This document shows, piece after piece, positions 44,348 through 52,952 of a stretch of 64,000 nt of DNA. The stretch's first letter is position 1. Each line of letters begins with the position of its first letter. The translations under genes and the position numbers were made by a program. Where the stretch lies: assembly GCF_014647875.1 (NCBI RefSeq), contig NZ_BMQA01000035.1:16916-80915 (forward strand), read 5' to 3'. The notes under the pieces were generated by a model, which worked only from the letters and a program-made list of their open reading frames with translations, did not search any database and was not told the origin of the DNA. This stretch comes from Streptomyces brasiliensis. Its GTDB lineage: Bacteria > Actinomycetota > Actinomycetes > Streptomycetales > Streptomycetaceae.

Positions 44348-44384
44348 CCTGGAACGGCGTCCTGCCCACGGGCGCCGTTCCAGG
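44348..44384 (-). terminator. Terminator of the esterase gene
   Basis: CCTGGAACGGCG pairs with CGCCGTTCCAGG over 12 perfect base pairs, about 45 bases past the esterase stop. Confidence 0.8.
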
Positions 44385-44426
44385 TCTGCTCGCGGTCTGT
44401 GGCCGGGGGCCAAGGCCGCCGGGGGA

Positions 44427-45509
44427 TCAGGAGCGGCCGTACAGGTCGTCGTAGAGGAACTCGCTGACCTGCTTGACGGCGGCCTTGGTGGCGTTGGTGT
44501 TGGCTACGGGGTTGAGCATGGCGAAGTCGTGGATGGTGCCCTGGTAGCGGACGGTGGTGATGTCGGTGCCCGCGGCACGGAGCTTGGCGGCGTAAGCCTC
44601 GCCTTCGTCGCGCAGCACGTCTCCCTCGTCGGTGATGAGCAGCGTCTTGGGCAGTCCCTTGAGCTGGTTGAGGCTGGCTCGCAGCGGAGACGCGAGAATG
44701 TTCTCGCGATCCTTCTTGTTCGGGGCGTAGTTGTCCCAGAACCACTGCATGCTCTTGCGTGTGAGCCAGGGGCCGTTGGCGAAGGTGTGGTACGAGTCGG
44801 TGTTGAAGTCGGCGTTGGTGACGGGGTACATCATCACCTGGCCGTCGAGCTTCGGGCCGCCCCGCTGCTTGGCCATGAGGGTGACAGCGGTGGCCATGTT
44901 GCCCCCGACGCTGTCGCCGGCGATGGCGAGCCGGGATCCGTCGACGTTGATGTCATCGCCGTGCTCGGCCACCCACTTGGTGACGGCGTAGGCCTGTTCG
45001 ATCGGGACGGGGAATTGAGCCTCAGGCGAGGGGGTGTAGTCGACGAAGATCACCGCGGCGTGGGCACCGTTCGCGATCTGGCGCACCAGCCGGTCGTGCG
45101 TGTTCTCGCTGCCCAGGACCCAGCCGCCACCGTGGGTGTACACGACAGCGGGGAGCTTGCCGGTGACCCCCTCGGGGCGGACGATGCGGATGTCCACCGT
45201 TCCGGTGGGGCCCACCTTCAGGGTGCGGTGGCTGATGTCGGCCGGCAGCTTGTCGATCGGACCGGACTGGACGTCCTCCAGGGCCTTGCGGGCGTCGGCG
45301 GGGGACAGCGTGTAGATGGGCGGGGTCTTGGCCGCGGCGTCGGCGAACGCCTTGGCGTCGGGCTCCAGGACCAGCGGCCACTCCGGGGTGGACTTGGATT
45401 GGGCGGGAACGGCCAGTGCGCTGGTGGCGGCGAAGGTTCCCAGGGCGAGGGAGAAAACGGCGGCGACAGCGGTCTTGCGGCTGATACCGCGTTTGCGGAT
45501 CGAGGGCAT
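44427..45509 (-). CDS. Secreted alpha/beta-hydrolase/esterase (HSL type)
   Basis: A 360-aa exported esterase of the hormone-sensitive-lipase family. The signal peptide is TAVAAVFSLALGTFAATSAL, ending near AVPAQS. Oxyanion motif HGGGW at about residue 126; nucleophile Ser in AGDSVGGNMA; acid in TDEGDVLRDEG; His in GTIHDFAML. ATG at 45509 has AAAGGAG upstream. It acts outside the cell on acyl esters. It stands alone with its own terminator. Confidence 0.9.
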   Translation of the reverse strand: MPSIRKRGISRKTAVAAVFSLALGTFAATSALAVPAQSKSTPEWPLVLEPDAKAFADAAAKTPPIYTLSPADARKALEDVQSGPIDKLPADISHRTLKVGPTGTVDIRIVRPEGVTGKLPAVVYTHGGGWVLGSENTHDRLVRQIANGAHAAVIFVDYTPSPEAQFPVPIEQAYAVTKWVAEHGDDINVDGSRLAIAGDSVGGNMATAVTLMAKQRGGPKLDGQVMMYPVTNADFNTDSYHTFANGPWLTRKSMQWFWDNYAPNKKDRENILASPLRASLNQLKGLPKTLLITDEGDVLRDEGEAYAAKLRAAGTDITTVRYQGTIHDFAMLNPVANTNATKAAVKQVSEFLYDDLYGRS

Positions 45510-45616
45510 GGCGAATTCTCCTTTGTGAAGGGAATGACTCAGTGAGTCGATGGCACCGCAACGTCCTGAGGGGCGACTGCTCTCGGAATACGGCGGTCCC
45601 CGCGAGCCGGAATCCT

Positions 45617-45699
45617 GAGCCGCGGGCTCAAGAAACAGGCTTGGTCTTACTGAGCTCCTTAGGTCGGCAGGCTCTTGCCTGCTTTCCCTTTAAGACCGA
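45617..45699. promoter_or_regulatory. Nested hairpins upstream of the esterase gene
   Basis: GGTCTTA (45643-45649) pairs with TAAGACC (45691-45697), enclosing a perfect GCAGGC-TCTT-GCCTGC hairpin. A GAGCC-GCG-GGCTC hairpin lies just to the left. On the minus strand this lies about 110-190 bases upstream of the esterase ATG. It may be a structured leader or old terminators; no known riboswitch consensus was seen. Confidence 0.35.
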
Positions 45700-45746
45700 G
45701 CACCTGCTGAAGGTGTGACACGTTGTCAACGTAATGTTGTTCGACG

Positions 45747-46100
<354 letters not shown>

Positions 46101-46149
46101 TTTGGATCAGCGGCTGCCGCTAATTTCCGTTCGGATGCTCCCCGAGGGC

Positions 46150-46555
46150 CTGCTACACCTACGCCGGCGCCGCGATCGCCCTGCGCAGCAACAAGTCCGG
46201 TACCGAGAAGATCAGCTGGCTGGCCGGTGACCGGCACGGCACCAGCACTACCGCCATCACCTCCGACACTCAGGCCCTCACCAAGCGCTATCTGACCCCC
46301 TTCGGCAAAGACAGAGGCACCCCCTCTACGGCCCCTGGCCCGACGACAAGGGTTTCCTCGGCAAAACTGCCGACACCGACACCGGCATCACCCACATCGG
46401 CGCCCGCGAATACACCCCCGGCATCGGCCGGCTCATCAGCGTCGCCCCCATCCTGGACACCACCGACGGGCAGAGCCTCAACGGATACGCCTACGCTGAC
46501 AACAACCCCGCCACCAACGCCGACCCCACCGGGCAGCGCCTGGCCAACTGCTCAG
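46150..46555 (+). pseudogene. RHS-repeat core domain relic
   Basis: The plus strand reads AIALRSNKSGTEKISWLAGD, RHGTSTTAI and KRYLTPFGKDRG. After a frameshift it reads LYGPWPDDKGFLGKTADTDT, GITHIGAREYTPGIGRLI and LNGYAYADNNPATNADPTG, the conserved RHS core that precedes a polymorphic toxin tip. Both the 5' shell and any toxin tip are lost; transposase debris follows. Confidence 0.8.
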
Positions 46556-46921
46556 GCGGGCCACGATCGCCGCCGTCGGACGTGTCATGCGTCCGGCCGC
46601 CCGACGGGGCTGCTCACGCAGCGCGTCGTGGAGCAGGTCGAGGAACCCGTTCTCCCGCCACCGCCTGAAGAAGCGGTAGACCGTCTTCCAGGGCGGGAAG
46701 TCCACCGGCATCCCACTCCACTTGATCCCGTTGTCCACCAGGTAGAGGATCGCGTCGATCATGACACGGTGGCAGTAGCCCTCCGGCCTGCCACCGTGCC
46801 CGCGCAGCCAGGCCGGCACCGGGATCAGCCGCGCCACCCGCCACTGGGCCCGGTTCAGATCCGAGGGATACGCCCGCGCCCGCCGGGTGCCGTCCGCCGC
46901 GTTCCCCGCCTGATGGGCCAT
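46549..46921 (-). pseudogene. IS5-family transposase, N-terminal relic
   Basis: From 46921 the minus strand reads YPSDLNRAQWRVARLIPVPA, then YCHRVMIDAILYLVDNGIKW and FPPWKTVYRFFRRWRENG, the N-terminal domain of an IS5 transposase. The catalytic half is gone; the end meets the RHS relic. Confidence 0.8.
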
Positions 46922-47022
46922 ACATTCACAGCTGTCACCAGCCGGCTCGCCCGGCATGACGGACTTCGATGTACGGGGACCAGGGCTTCGGCGTAGTCGG
47001 GTCTCGTCCTTTTTGATCATGT

Positions 47023-47285
47023 GAGGCCGAGAAGGGCGAGGGCGCGGGTTTGGTCCCGGGTTGTCCGGCGGAGGCCGGAGGCGATGTTGTGGATGTCGGC
47101 GAGGCGGAGGGCTCCGATCGCGAGGTTTCTGCAGGCCGCCATCGCACCGTGCAGACCTTCAGGCGGCGGCGGATCTCGGAGCGTCCGTGACCAGTGGTGC
47201 GTGTCCGGTCCTGGAGCGGAATCCGGTTCCAGGGAAGGGACTTCAGCTGCTTGCGGAGCTTCCCCTGGACCGCGCAGTCGGCGCC
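47023..47285 (-). pseudogene. ISAs1-family transposase relic
   Basis: Read leftward: KLRKQLKSLPWNRIPLQDRT, RTTGHGRSEIRRRLKV, then a deletion, then MAACRNLAIGALRLADIHNI and RTTRDQTRALALLGLT with a stop at about 47023. It is a different lineage from the intact ISAs1-type transposon at 40.5-43.5 kb. Confidence 0.75.
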
Positions 47286-47675
47286 TGGCTCACTGGCATC
47301 CCGTACTCCATCGTGCACGCCACCCAGTTCTTCGAGTTCACGAAGGGCCTCGCCGACGAGGCGACCGACCGCGACGTTGTGCGCCTGATCCCCGTCAAGA
47401 TCCAGCCCATCTTCTCCGGCGACGTGGCCAGGGCCGTGGGCCGTACCGCTGTCGGCGAGCCCCTCAACGGCACCGAGGTGGGCGGCCCCGAGGTCTTCAC
47501 GCTGCCCGAGCTGGTCCGCACGGCCCTGGCCGCCAGGAACGACCCGCGTACGGTCGTGGAGAACCCGGACGGCACCTACTGGGGCGCCAAGATCCAAAAG
47601 GACACCCTCCTGCCCGGTCCGGGCGCGGCGCTCGGCGAGGTCCACTTCAAGGACTGGCTCGCCCAGCAGCGGTAA
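47280..47675 (+). pseudogene. NmrA-like NAD(P)-binding protein, C-terminal fragment
   Basis: The plus strand reads GIPYSIVHATQFFEFTKGLA, RLIPVKIQPIFSGDVARAVG and GPEVFTLPELVRTALAARND, the C-terminal half of NmrA/atypical SDR proteins. The Rossmann half is missing, replaced by the ISAs1 relic. A strong hairpin follows at 47751. Confidence 0.75.
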
Positions 47676-48059
47676 CCGGCTCCGCCGTCACCGCCGTCTC
47701 GGCGATGCGGCTGGAGCACAGCGGTCCGTTGCCTGGCAGGCGGACCCCACCGGCCCGTCAGGTGCCCCCTGGGGGCACCTGACGGGCCGTCTGTCGACTT
47801 TCCGGGCCCGATCCGCACACGAAAGATGATGACCCTGCCCTCAGAGAAACGGCCGCAGCCCGCGCCGCGGCGCTGGACATCCCGCTGCACCGTCTCGGCC
47901 TCGCTGCCGCTCCCGACACCGGTTGCAGCGGTTGCGACCGCCGAGGCTCATCGAGCTTCCTGCCCCGGTCTGGCTGGCCTATAGGGGATATACCCGGGAG
48001 ATTGAGCACCCAAGATCGTCTCCCAGGTTTCTCCCAAACGATCACCCGAGACGCAGGAA
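47676..48059. other. Gap with a long palindrome, no gene seen
   Basis: Apart from the hairpin at 47751-47789, this stretch holds no coding sequence I can support. Confidence 0.4.
47751..47789. terminator. 19-bp perfect palindrome, likely bidirectional terminator
   Basis: CGGCCCGTCAGGTGCCCCC pairs perfectly with GGGGGCACCTGACGGGCCG around a single T (some inner pairs must open to form the loop). It follows the NmrA-type fragment by 75 bases. Confidence 0.75.
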
Positions 48060-48088
48060 GGGCCTGATCCTCACTGAGGATCAGGCCC
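48060..48088. terminator. 13-bp terminator-like hairpin
   Basis: GGGCCTGATCCTC pairs with GAGGATCAGGCCC around ACT, at the 3' side of the IS481 relic. Confidence 0.7.
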
Positions 48089-48345
48089 TGACCCAGGTGT
48101 ATTGACCCGCAGCGTTGTTGACGCGGCTGTTGGGCGGGTGTCCGCCCAGTGCGGTGTGGCAGCGGTGGTGGTTGTAGGTGTGGAGGAAGTCTGCCAGCGC
48201 CTCGGTCCGCTCCGTGTTTGAGGTGTAGGGCCGCTGGTGGGCCCACTCGTCCAGCAGGGTGCGGTTGAAGCGTTCGACCTTGCTGTTGGTCTGCGGCCGG
48301 TAGGGCCGGATCTTCTTGTGAGTGATGCCGGCCGTGGCGAGCGTC
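48081..48345 (-). pseudogene. IS481-family transposase, C-terminal relic
   Basis: The minus strand reads IRPYRPQTNSKVERFNRTLL, LADFLHTYNHHRCHTALGGH and PPNSRVNNAAGQYT, the rve-integrase end of IS481. The N-terminal helix-turn-helix and two catalytic acids are missing. Confidence 0.8.
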
Positions 48346-48402
48346 TGGCAAGTACGGCTCGACCAACTCCCACTCGGCATCCGAGAGATCACCACGCGCC
48401 AC
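48346..48402 (-). pseudogene. IS5-family transposase, first codons only
   Basis: MARGDLSDAEWELVEPYLP opens at 48402, the usual start of another IS5 lineage, and is cut after 19 codons by the IS481 relic. Confidence 0.65.
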
Positions 48403-48496
48403 CCTCGAGAACTACCAGGTCCAGCCGCCCAACCACCGACGAATCCCCAAACCAGTGATCCCAACCTGGAACACGCCCTAGTTTCCCGCAAGTTCA

Positions 48497-48510
48497 AGAA
48501 TCCTGAAGCT
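48497..48510 (+). repeat. 14-bp direct repeat, left copy
   Basis: AGAATCCTGAAGCT occurs here and, in the same orientation, at 62905-62918. The two copies bracket 14.4 kb of accessory genes. Confidence 0.5.
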
Positions 48511-48643
48511 TAAAAGACGTGAATATGCGGGTTCAGGCCCGCCAGAGTGGGCTGTGACGTTGCATGTTCGCGGAAGCTGCGTCGCGGAAGTGATGTCACG
48601 GGCGAGGTGCCTGCGTTGCCGGTGATAGTCCTAGGACCGGCCC

Positions 48644-49462
48644 TCAGCGGACGGGCGCATTGAGCGAGCCGAGCAGGGCGAGCTTCTCGGCGTTCGCGGA
48701 TCCGGTTGCGGCGGTATAGACGATGAGCTGGTGCCCCGGAGCGTCGCGTATGTCGAAGGCGTGATAGGTGAGCGTGAGGTCGCCGACGTCCGGGTGGTGG
48801 AACGACTTGGCCTCGTGCGTCTTGCCGCGCACGTGGTGCTGGGCCCAGAGTTGCGCGAAATCGGGGCTCGCCGCGTGCGTTTCGCTGACGAGGCGTTGCA
48901 CGTGCGGGGCAGAGTCGTGGTGCCCAAGCGCGAGCCGCAGGTTCGCCACGCAGGCTGCGGCGGCCTGGTCCCAGTCGGCAAAGAAGCTGCGTCCGAAGGG
49001 ATCGAGGAATGTCATGCGCGCGAGGTTGTCGATCCGCTCGAAGCCGCTGTAGAGCGCGGCCGCTAGGTCGTTGAGGACGAGGATATCGAGCTGCCGGTTG
49101 ATGACTACTGCCGGGGATTGCGGCCACGAGTCCAGCAGATTGCGCAGCGACGGGTCGAGCGGTGACTGGCGCATGGCCGACGGGATGGGCGTGAGGCCGG
49201 CGAGTCGGAAGAGGTGCTCGCGTGAGTCGAGATCGAGGTTCAGCGCGGTGGCCAGAGCGTTCAGCACGGCCGGGGATGGATTGCGCTCGCGCCCCTGCTC
49301 GAGACGGGCGTAGTAATCGACACTGACGCCGGCCAGCATCGCCACCTCCTCGCGGCGCAGTCCCGGTACCCGCCGGCTGCCGGCGGTGCGCAGCTCAAGG
49401 TCTTCGGGCCGGACGTGCCCGCGGCGCGCCTTGAGAAAGGCGCCCAGATCGGATGCGCTCAT
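48644..49462 (-). CDS. XRE helix-turn-helix regulator with MmyB-like ligand domain
   Basis: A 272-aa regulator of the same type as the one at 7570: GLRREEVAMLAGVSVDYYAR then LEQGRERNPSPAVLNALATA in the N-terminal DNA-binding part, and QLDILVLNDLAAALYSGFER and HHVRGKTHEAKSFHHPDVGD in the ligand domain. Its ATG at 49462 overlaps the MFS stop by ATGA, so the two are cotranscribed. It is the best candidate to bind the inverted repeat at 50716-50765. Confidence 0.93.
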   Translation of the reverse strand: MSASDLGAFLKARRGHVRPEDLELRTAGSRRVPGLRREEVAMLAGVSVDYYARLEQGRERNPSPAVLNALATALNLDLDSREHLFRLAGLTPIPSAMRQSPLDPSLRNLLDSWPQSPAVVINRQLDILVLNDLAAALYSGFERIDNLARMTFLDPFGRSFFADWDQAAAACVANLRLALGHHDSAPHVQRLVSETHAASPDFAQLWAQHHVRGKTHEAKSFHHPDVGDLTLTYHAFDIRDAPGHQLIVYTAATGSANAEKLALLGSLNAPVR

Positions 49463-50706
49463 GTGAGAATGCTAATCTTTCCCGCCCGGCGCTGCCGCTC
49501 TGGTACGACCGCGCTGAGGACAGCGCCCACCAGGACCGCTCCGGCGATGATGAGCACCGGGTGTGTCACGCTGGCGCCCGCCACCTTCGTGGCGATGAGC
49601 GGCCCGACGCTGCCGCCGAGGAACGTGAAGGCTCCGTACCAGGCCGTGATAGCCGCGGGCTCGTCCGAGGCACCGACCTGCAAGAGGCGTTCGACGATGG
49701 CGGGAGCCGTGAAGGCTATGGCCGCAGCGAAGACGACCACCCCACCGACGAGCGCGGACTTCGTTGCAGCCGCGGCGAGCCCGGCACCGAGTGCCGCGAC
49801 CACAAACCCGCCGACCGCGCGCCAGCGGGCCGGGATCCGGTGCGCAGACGCGGCGACGACGACCACGAGGACGAACGCGGGCAGCGTAGCCAGACGGAGC
49901 CCCTGCAGCTCGCCCGGGAGCTCGAGGAGCGCGCCGGGAGGCGCGAGCTGCAGGAGCGTAAACAGCGCCACATACCCAGTGAGCAGCACTGCGGTCGCGA
50001 AGTAGAGAGCGAGCATCAGGGGTCGCCGAATGACGCGCAGGAGCGCTGTAGCTGCCCGTCGCGCGGGTACCTCCGCCACCGGCGCCCTCGGGATTACCAC
50101 TGCGAGCGCGACGGTGCAGGCGGCGAGGGCGACAGCGCTGACGATGAAGACCCATCGCCAGCTTTGCGACTCGGCCACGGGAGCCGCGAGCAGCGGCATC
50201 ACGATCGCGGATGCGAGGAACGCGGTCGTCAGCGCGGCGGTAGACAGCGTGCGGAATGCTCCGGTGAAGCGCTGCGCGATCAGCACCAGTGCGCACGGTG
50301 CGAACACCGCGGCGAGCGCGCCCTGCACGGCGCGCGCGGCCAGTTCGGGTCCGAGCGTCGAGGGCACGGCAGTCACCGCCGTAGCGACGGAGGCAGCCAC
50401 GAGGCCGACGAGCAGCACGCGGCGCGCACCGAAGCGGGCGGCGATCGGACCGGTAACCAGGAATCCCGCCGCGTACGCGATCCCGAAGGCGGTGGTCGCG
50501 GTGGTGACGGCCCCGGGCGGGGTGCCGAAGGTCTCGGCCATGGAGCGGGTCATGCCGAGCACCACATAGGTCTGCCCCACGACGAGAACGCCGGTCACGG
50601 TGAATATGAGCAGGAGCAGGAAGTTACGTGCTGGGGTGCGAAGAGATGCGGTGATGATGAGAGGTCCTCCAGAGAGACAGGACTGGGCGGCTCGCAACGT
50701 TGTCAT
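49459..50706 (-). CDS. MFS exporter
   Basis: A 415-aa major-facilitator transporter with 12 predicted helices (DHA1/arabinose-efflux-like). Marks: VLVVGQTYVVLGMTRSMAET, FGIAYAAGFLVTGPIAARFG, and ARRVLLVGLVAASVATAV. It is homologous to the broken MFS at 12024. The start is unsure: ATG 50706 lacks a ribosome site, while GGAGGACC at about 50667 is followed by ATC codons and no start codon. It is divergent from the second Atu4866 fusion. Confidence 0.9.
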   Translation of the reverse strand: MTTLRAAQSCLSGGPLIITASLRTPARNFLLLLIFTVTGVLVVGQTYVVLGMTRSMAETFGTPPGAVTTATTAFGIAYAAGFLVTGPIAARFGARRVLLVGLVAASVATAVTAVPSTLGPELAARAVQGALAAVFAPCALVLIAQRFTGAFRTLSTAALTTAFLASAIVMPLLAAPVAESQSWRWVFIVSAVALAACTVALAVVIPRAPVAEVPARRAATALLRVIRRPLMLALYFATAVLLTGYVALFTLLQLAPPGALLELPGELQGLRLATLPAFVLVVVVAASAHRIPARWRAVGGFVVAALGAGLAAAATKSALVGGVVVFAAAIAFTAPAIVERLLQVGASDEPAAITAWYGAFTFLGGSVGPLIATKVAGASVTHPVLIIAGAVLVGAVLSAVVPERQRRAGKISILT

Positions 50707-50715
50707 GGCGGTCCG

Positions 50716-50765
50716 CGCCGAACCAGGCCGTGTCGCACCCCGGCACTCCTCGGCCTGGTTCGGCG
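50716..50765. promoter_or_regulatory. 15-bp inverted repeat operator, element copy D
   Basis: CGCCGAACCAGGCCG (50716-50730) is the exact reverse complement of CGGCCTGGTTCGGCG (50751-50765), with a 20-base spacer. The right arm has the GGCCTGGTT core found in the 9-10 kb promoters. It sits between the divergent MFS-XRE operon and the fusion gene. Confidence 0.7.
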
Positions 50766-50825
50766 TCGCGCCGTGGCGGAGGCTGATGGCTCGTTCATCA
50801 CCACCGACGAGAAAGCGACTCACCC

Positions 50826-51563
50826 ATGTCCTCTCCATTCACCCCCGATCTGCTCGCCCGCATCACGACCGCGAGCACCGAACCCGGTCACCCACTCCTC
50901 TTCGGCAACGCCCGGATCATCACCGATGACCCGCTCATCGGCGAGATCGACCGTGGTGATGTCCTGCTCGGCGGTTCGCGCGTCGTCGGCATCGGTCCTG
51001 GCCTGCTGACCGCGGCTGATGACGACGGAGCGATCGTCATCGACTGCGACGGGCACGTCATCGTGCCGTTGACCAACGACCTGCCGGCCCGCCTCGGCCT
51101 GCGCTCGGAGCGGTACCGCCCACAGGGTGCCATCGCCCCGGGCAACACCGCAGGGTTCGCCGTTCTCGCCGCACGGAACGACGAGTCCGCGCTTGACATC
51201 GCCCTGCGCTTCGCCGCAGCCCCGGAAACGGCCGCCGTGATCGTCATCGACGGCACGGTACGGCGCTGGGGCGCCTCGCCGGTAGCCGCACCCGCCCCGA
51301 GCGAGACTCGCACGGACGCTGCCGAGACCTCGCCGGAGTCCTACCTCGGCACCTGGATCGACAAGCAGGACTTCGTGCACCAGCACCTCACCGCAGACGG
51401 CCGCTACGACGAGACCCGCGGCGGACGACCGCACGCGTACCAAGGCTCGTACTGGATCAGCGGCAACCGCATCGACTACCTCGATGACCTCGGCTTCTGG
51501 GCCTTCGGAGAGTTTGTCGATGGCGTCTTGCACCACGCCGGATACACGTTCCGCCGTTCCTGA
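50826..51563 (+). CDS. Second barrel-less amidohydrolase + Atu4866 fusion
   Basis: A 245-aa paralogue of the protein at 9511. Residues 24-85 are the N-terminal composite half (LLFGNARIITDDPLIGEIDR; IDCDGHVIVPL). Residues 98-150 are the C-terminal half (AIAPGNTAGFAVLAARND; VIVIDGTVRRWG). The Atu4866 domain lies at 173-243 (YLGTWIDKQDFVHQHLTADG, then YLDDLGFWAFGEF). No HxH or other barrel metal site. ATG at 50826. Role unknown; pairing with an exporter and an XRE regulator suggests a response to a small molecule. Confidence 0.87.
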   Translation: MSSPFTPDLLARITTASTEPGHPLLFGNARIITDDPLIGEIDRGDVLLGGSRVVGIGPGLLTAADDDGAIVIDCDGHVIVPLTNDLPARLGLRSERYRPQGAIAPGNTAGFAVLAARNDESALDIALRFAAAPETAAVIVIDGTVRRWGASPVAAPAPSETRTDAAETSPESYLGTWIDKQDFVHQHLTADGRYDETRGGRPHAYQGSYWISGNRIDYLDDLGFWAFGEFVDGVLHHAGYTFRRS

Positions 51564-51570
51564 GAAGGGG

Positions 51571-51760
51571 CTCTTGGCCCGGATCACCCCGCGCAGTCCG
51601 GCCGCACGCATGAGGCGTTCGACCGTGCAGCGGGCCACCCCGAATCCCTCGCGTCCAGGGCTGCGTGGACCTTGCGTGCCCCGTAGACGGCGTAGTTGGC
51701 CTCGTGGATCGCGAGTTCCAGGTCGTGACGGTCATGCGCCGCCGCTGCTTGAGCGCCAGA
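51571..51760 (-). pseudogene. IS3-family transposase (orfB) relic
   Basis: The minus strand, in two frames, reads AIHEANYAVYGARKVHAALD and ARCTVERLMRAAGLRGVIRA, the helix-turn-helix-like start of IS3 orfB. The rve core is absent. Confidence 0.75.
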
Positions 51761-51789
51761 AAGCCCGCAGATCGGGCGGGAACGACGGG

Positions 51790-52010
51790 GTGCGCGGCGT
51801 CGACAGCGGGGCGAGCTGGCGCAGTGTCAGGCTGGTCCGCCGGTACGCGGTGACCAGCAGCACCCGGTCTTCCAGCGGCAGTGACCAGGGACGCCCCCTC
51901 GACGAGTCAGCTCAGCACCTTCTCGGCGCAACATAGCGATCAGCCTGCGGAGGTCGCGCGGTCGCAGCCCGCTAATCGGGTCTATCCAATGCGGTTCCGA
52001 CGCCGTGATC
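51790..52010 (-). pseudogene. IS5-like transposase, N-terminal relic
   Basis: Read leftward in two frames: ISGLRPRDLRRLIAMLRREG, then GRPWSLPLEDRVLLVTAYRR and TSLTLRQLAPL, the N-terminal domain of an IS5-like transposase with a helix-turn-helix. The rest is missing. Confidence 0.7.
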
Positions 52011-52065
52011 ACACCAGCCACGTGAAGAGATCGTTCCACACCTGCAGACCTCGGGAAGCCGCGAA

Positions 52066-52611
52066 TCAGCTGCAGCGGCTCTCCTGTGGCTCCACGGAAC
52101 CCACCTGTTCCATGCGCCGGATCTCCCGCTCTGCCGCTTCCAAGTGCCCGAGGTCGAGGGTCATCGCGGCACGCCCGGCGACGTAGAAGATGTCCTGGCG
52201 GACCCGACAGTCCAACCCCGGTTGGCGGCACAAAGCGGGGAACCGCACCTCAAGACTGAGTTCGATGCGGCCCATCTCGTCCCGGACGCAGACCGGGAGT
52301 GCGGCGTGCCGGAGATCCTTGGCGTAGTCACGCGTCTGCCGGTCGGCCTCATCAGGCCGGGCTTCCACGGGACGATAGGGGTGTTCGGTCCAGTCCGTGT
52401 CAGCCCACCAGACGAGTTCGTCCAAGTACTCCGAGGCGACCACCAAATCCGGAGGCGAGGCAGAAAGGGCCGTGTCTGCGCCGGCAACCAGCTGGGCGAG
52501 ACGGCGTCGCGCATCGTCGTCCCCCGCCACGCACATCGCGATGAAGCCCGACAACACGTCGAGCCTGCGTGACGCCTCCGCCCGCTGCCAGATCTCGTAC
52601 AGTTCCGCCAT
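52066..52611 (-). CDS. Hypothetical protein
   Basis: A 181-aa soluble, acidic, mostly helical protein: MAELYEIWQRAEASRRLDVL, then FIAMCVAGDDDARRRLAQLV, a Trp-rich LDELVWWADTDWTEHPYRP, and LGHLEAAEREIRRMEQVG. No family recognised. The start is taken at ATG 52611 because the N-terminus looks natural there; the frame is open further upstream. The coding bias is normal. Confidence 0.5.
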   Translation of the reverse strand: MAELYEIWQRAEASRRLDVLSGFIAMCVAGDDDARRRLAQLVAGADTALSASPPDLVVASEYLDELVWWADTDWTEHPYRPVEARPDEADRQTRDYAKDLRHAALPVCVRDEMGRIELSLEVRFPALCRQPGLDCRVRQDIFYVAGRAAMTLDLGHLEAAEREIRRMEQVGSVEPQESRCS

Positions 52612-52952
52612 CCACCGTTCTTCCGCCGACCGTGTCTCCGCGCCCCGAACCCTACGACGCGCCCCCGCCAGAACGTCCAACGGTTTTCCCGGGCTCAGCG
52701 AACGAACCTCATGCCGGCTCGGTGCCGCGCACGACCTCCTCTCACAGCTCATGTGTCCACGAGCGAGGGCTTCTTGATCATTGCGGGACAGCCCTTAGCG
52801 GGCGCGTCCGGCAATGGCGACAGCGCGTCCGAGGCTGCTGCGACCTCGTTCACGAGCTGCCAAATGGCGCCGTAGTCCTGCCGCTGCTGCCGCTGCTGCC
52901 GCGGCAGCAGCGGCCTCCGCCGAGGGCGACCGACGATGCGGTTCGCTGGGGT
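52612..52952. other. Gap with a short palindrome, no gene seen
   Basis: This gap of about 340 bases contains the perfect palindrome CCGCTGCTGCCG/CGGCAGCAGCGG at 52890-52913, preceded by CCGCTGCTG repeats. It may be the terminator of the Lrp gene, which ends 40 bases to the right. No gene recognised. Confidence 0.5.

Noticed and set aside
47758..48402. A 214-codon frame as a single transposase
   Set aside because: It begins as IS5 for 19 codons and then enters the wrong frame of an IS481 relic, so it is a chance junction.
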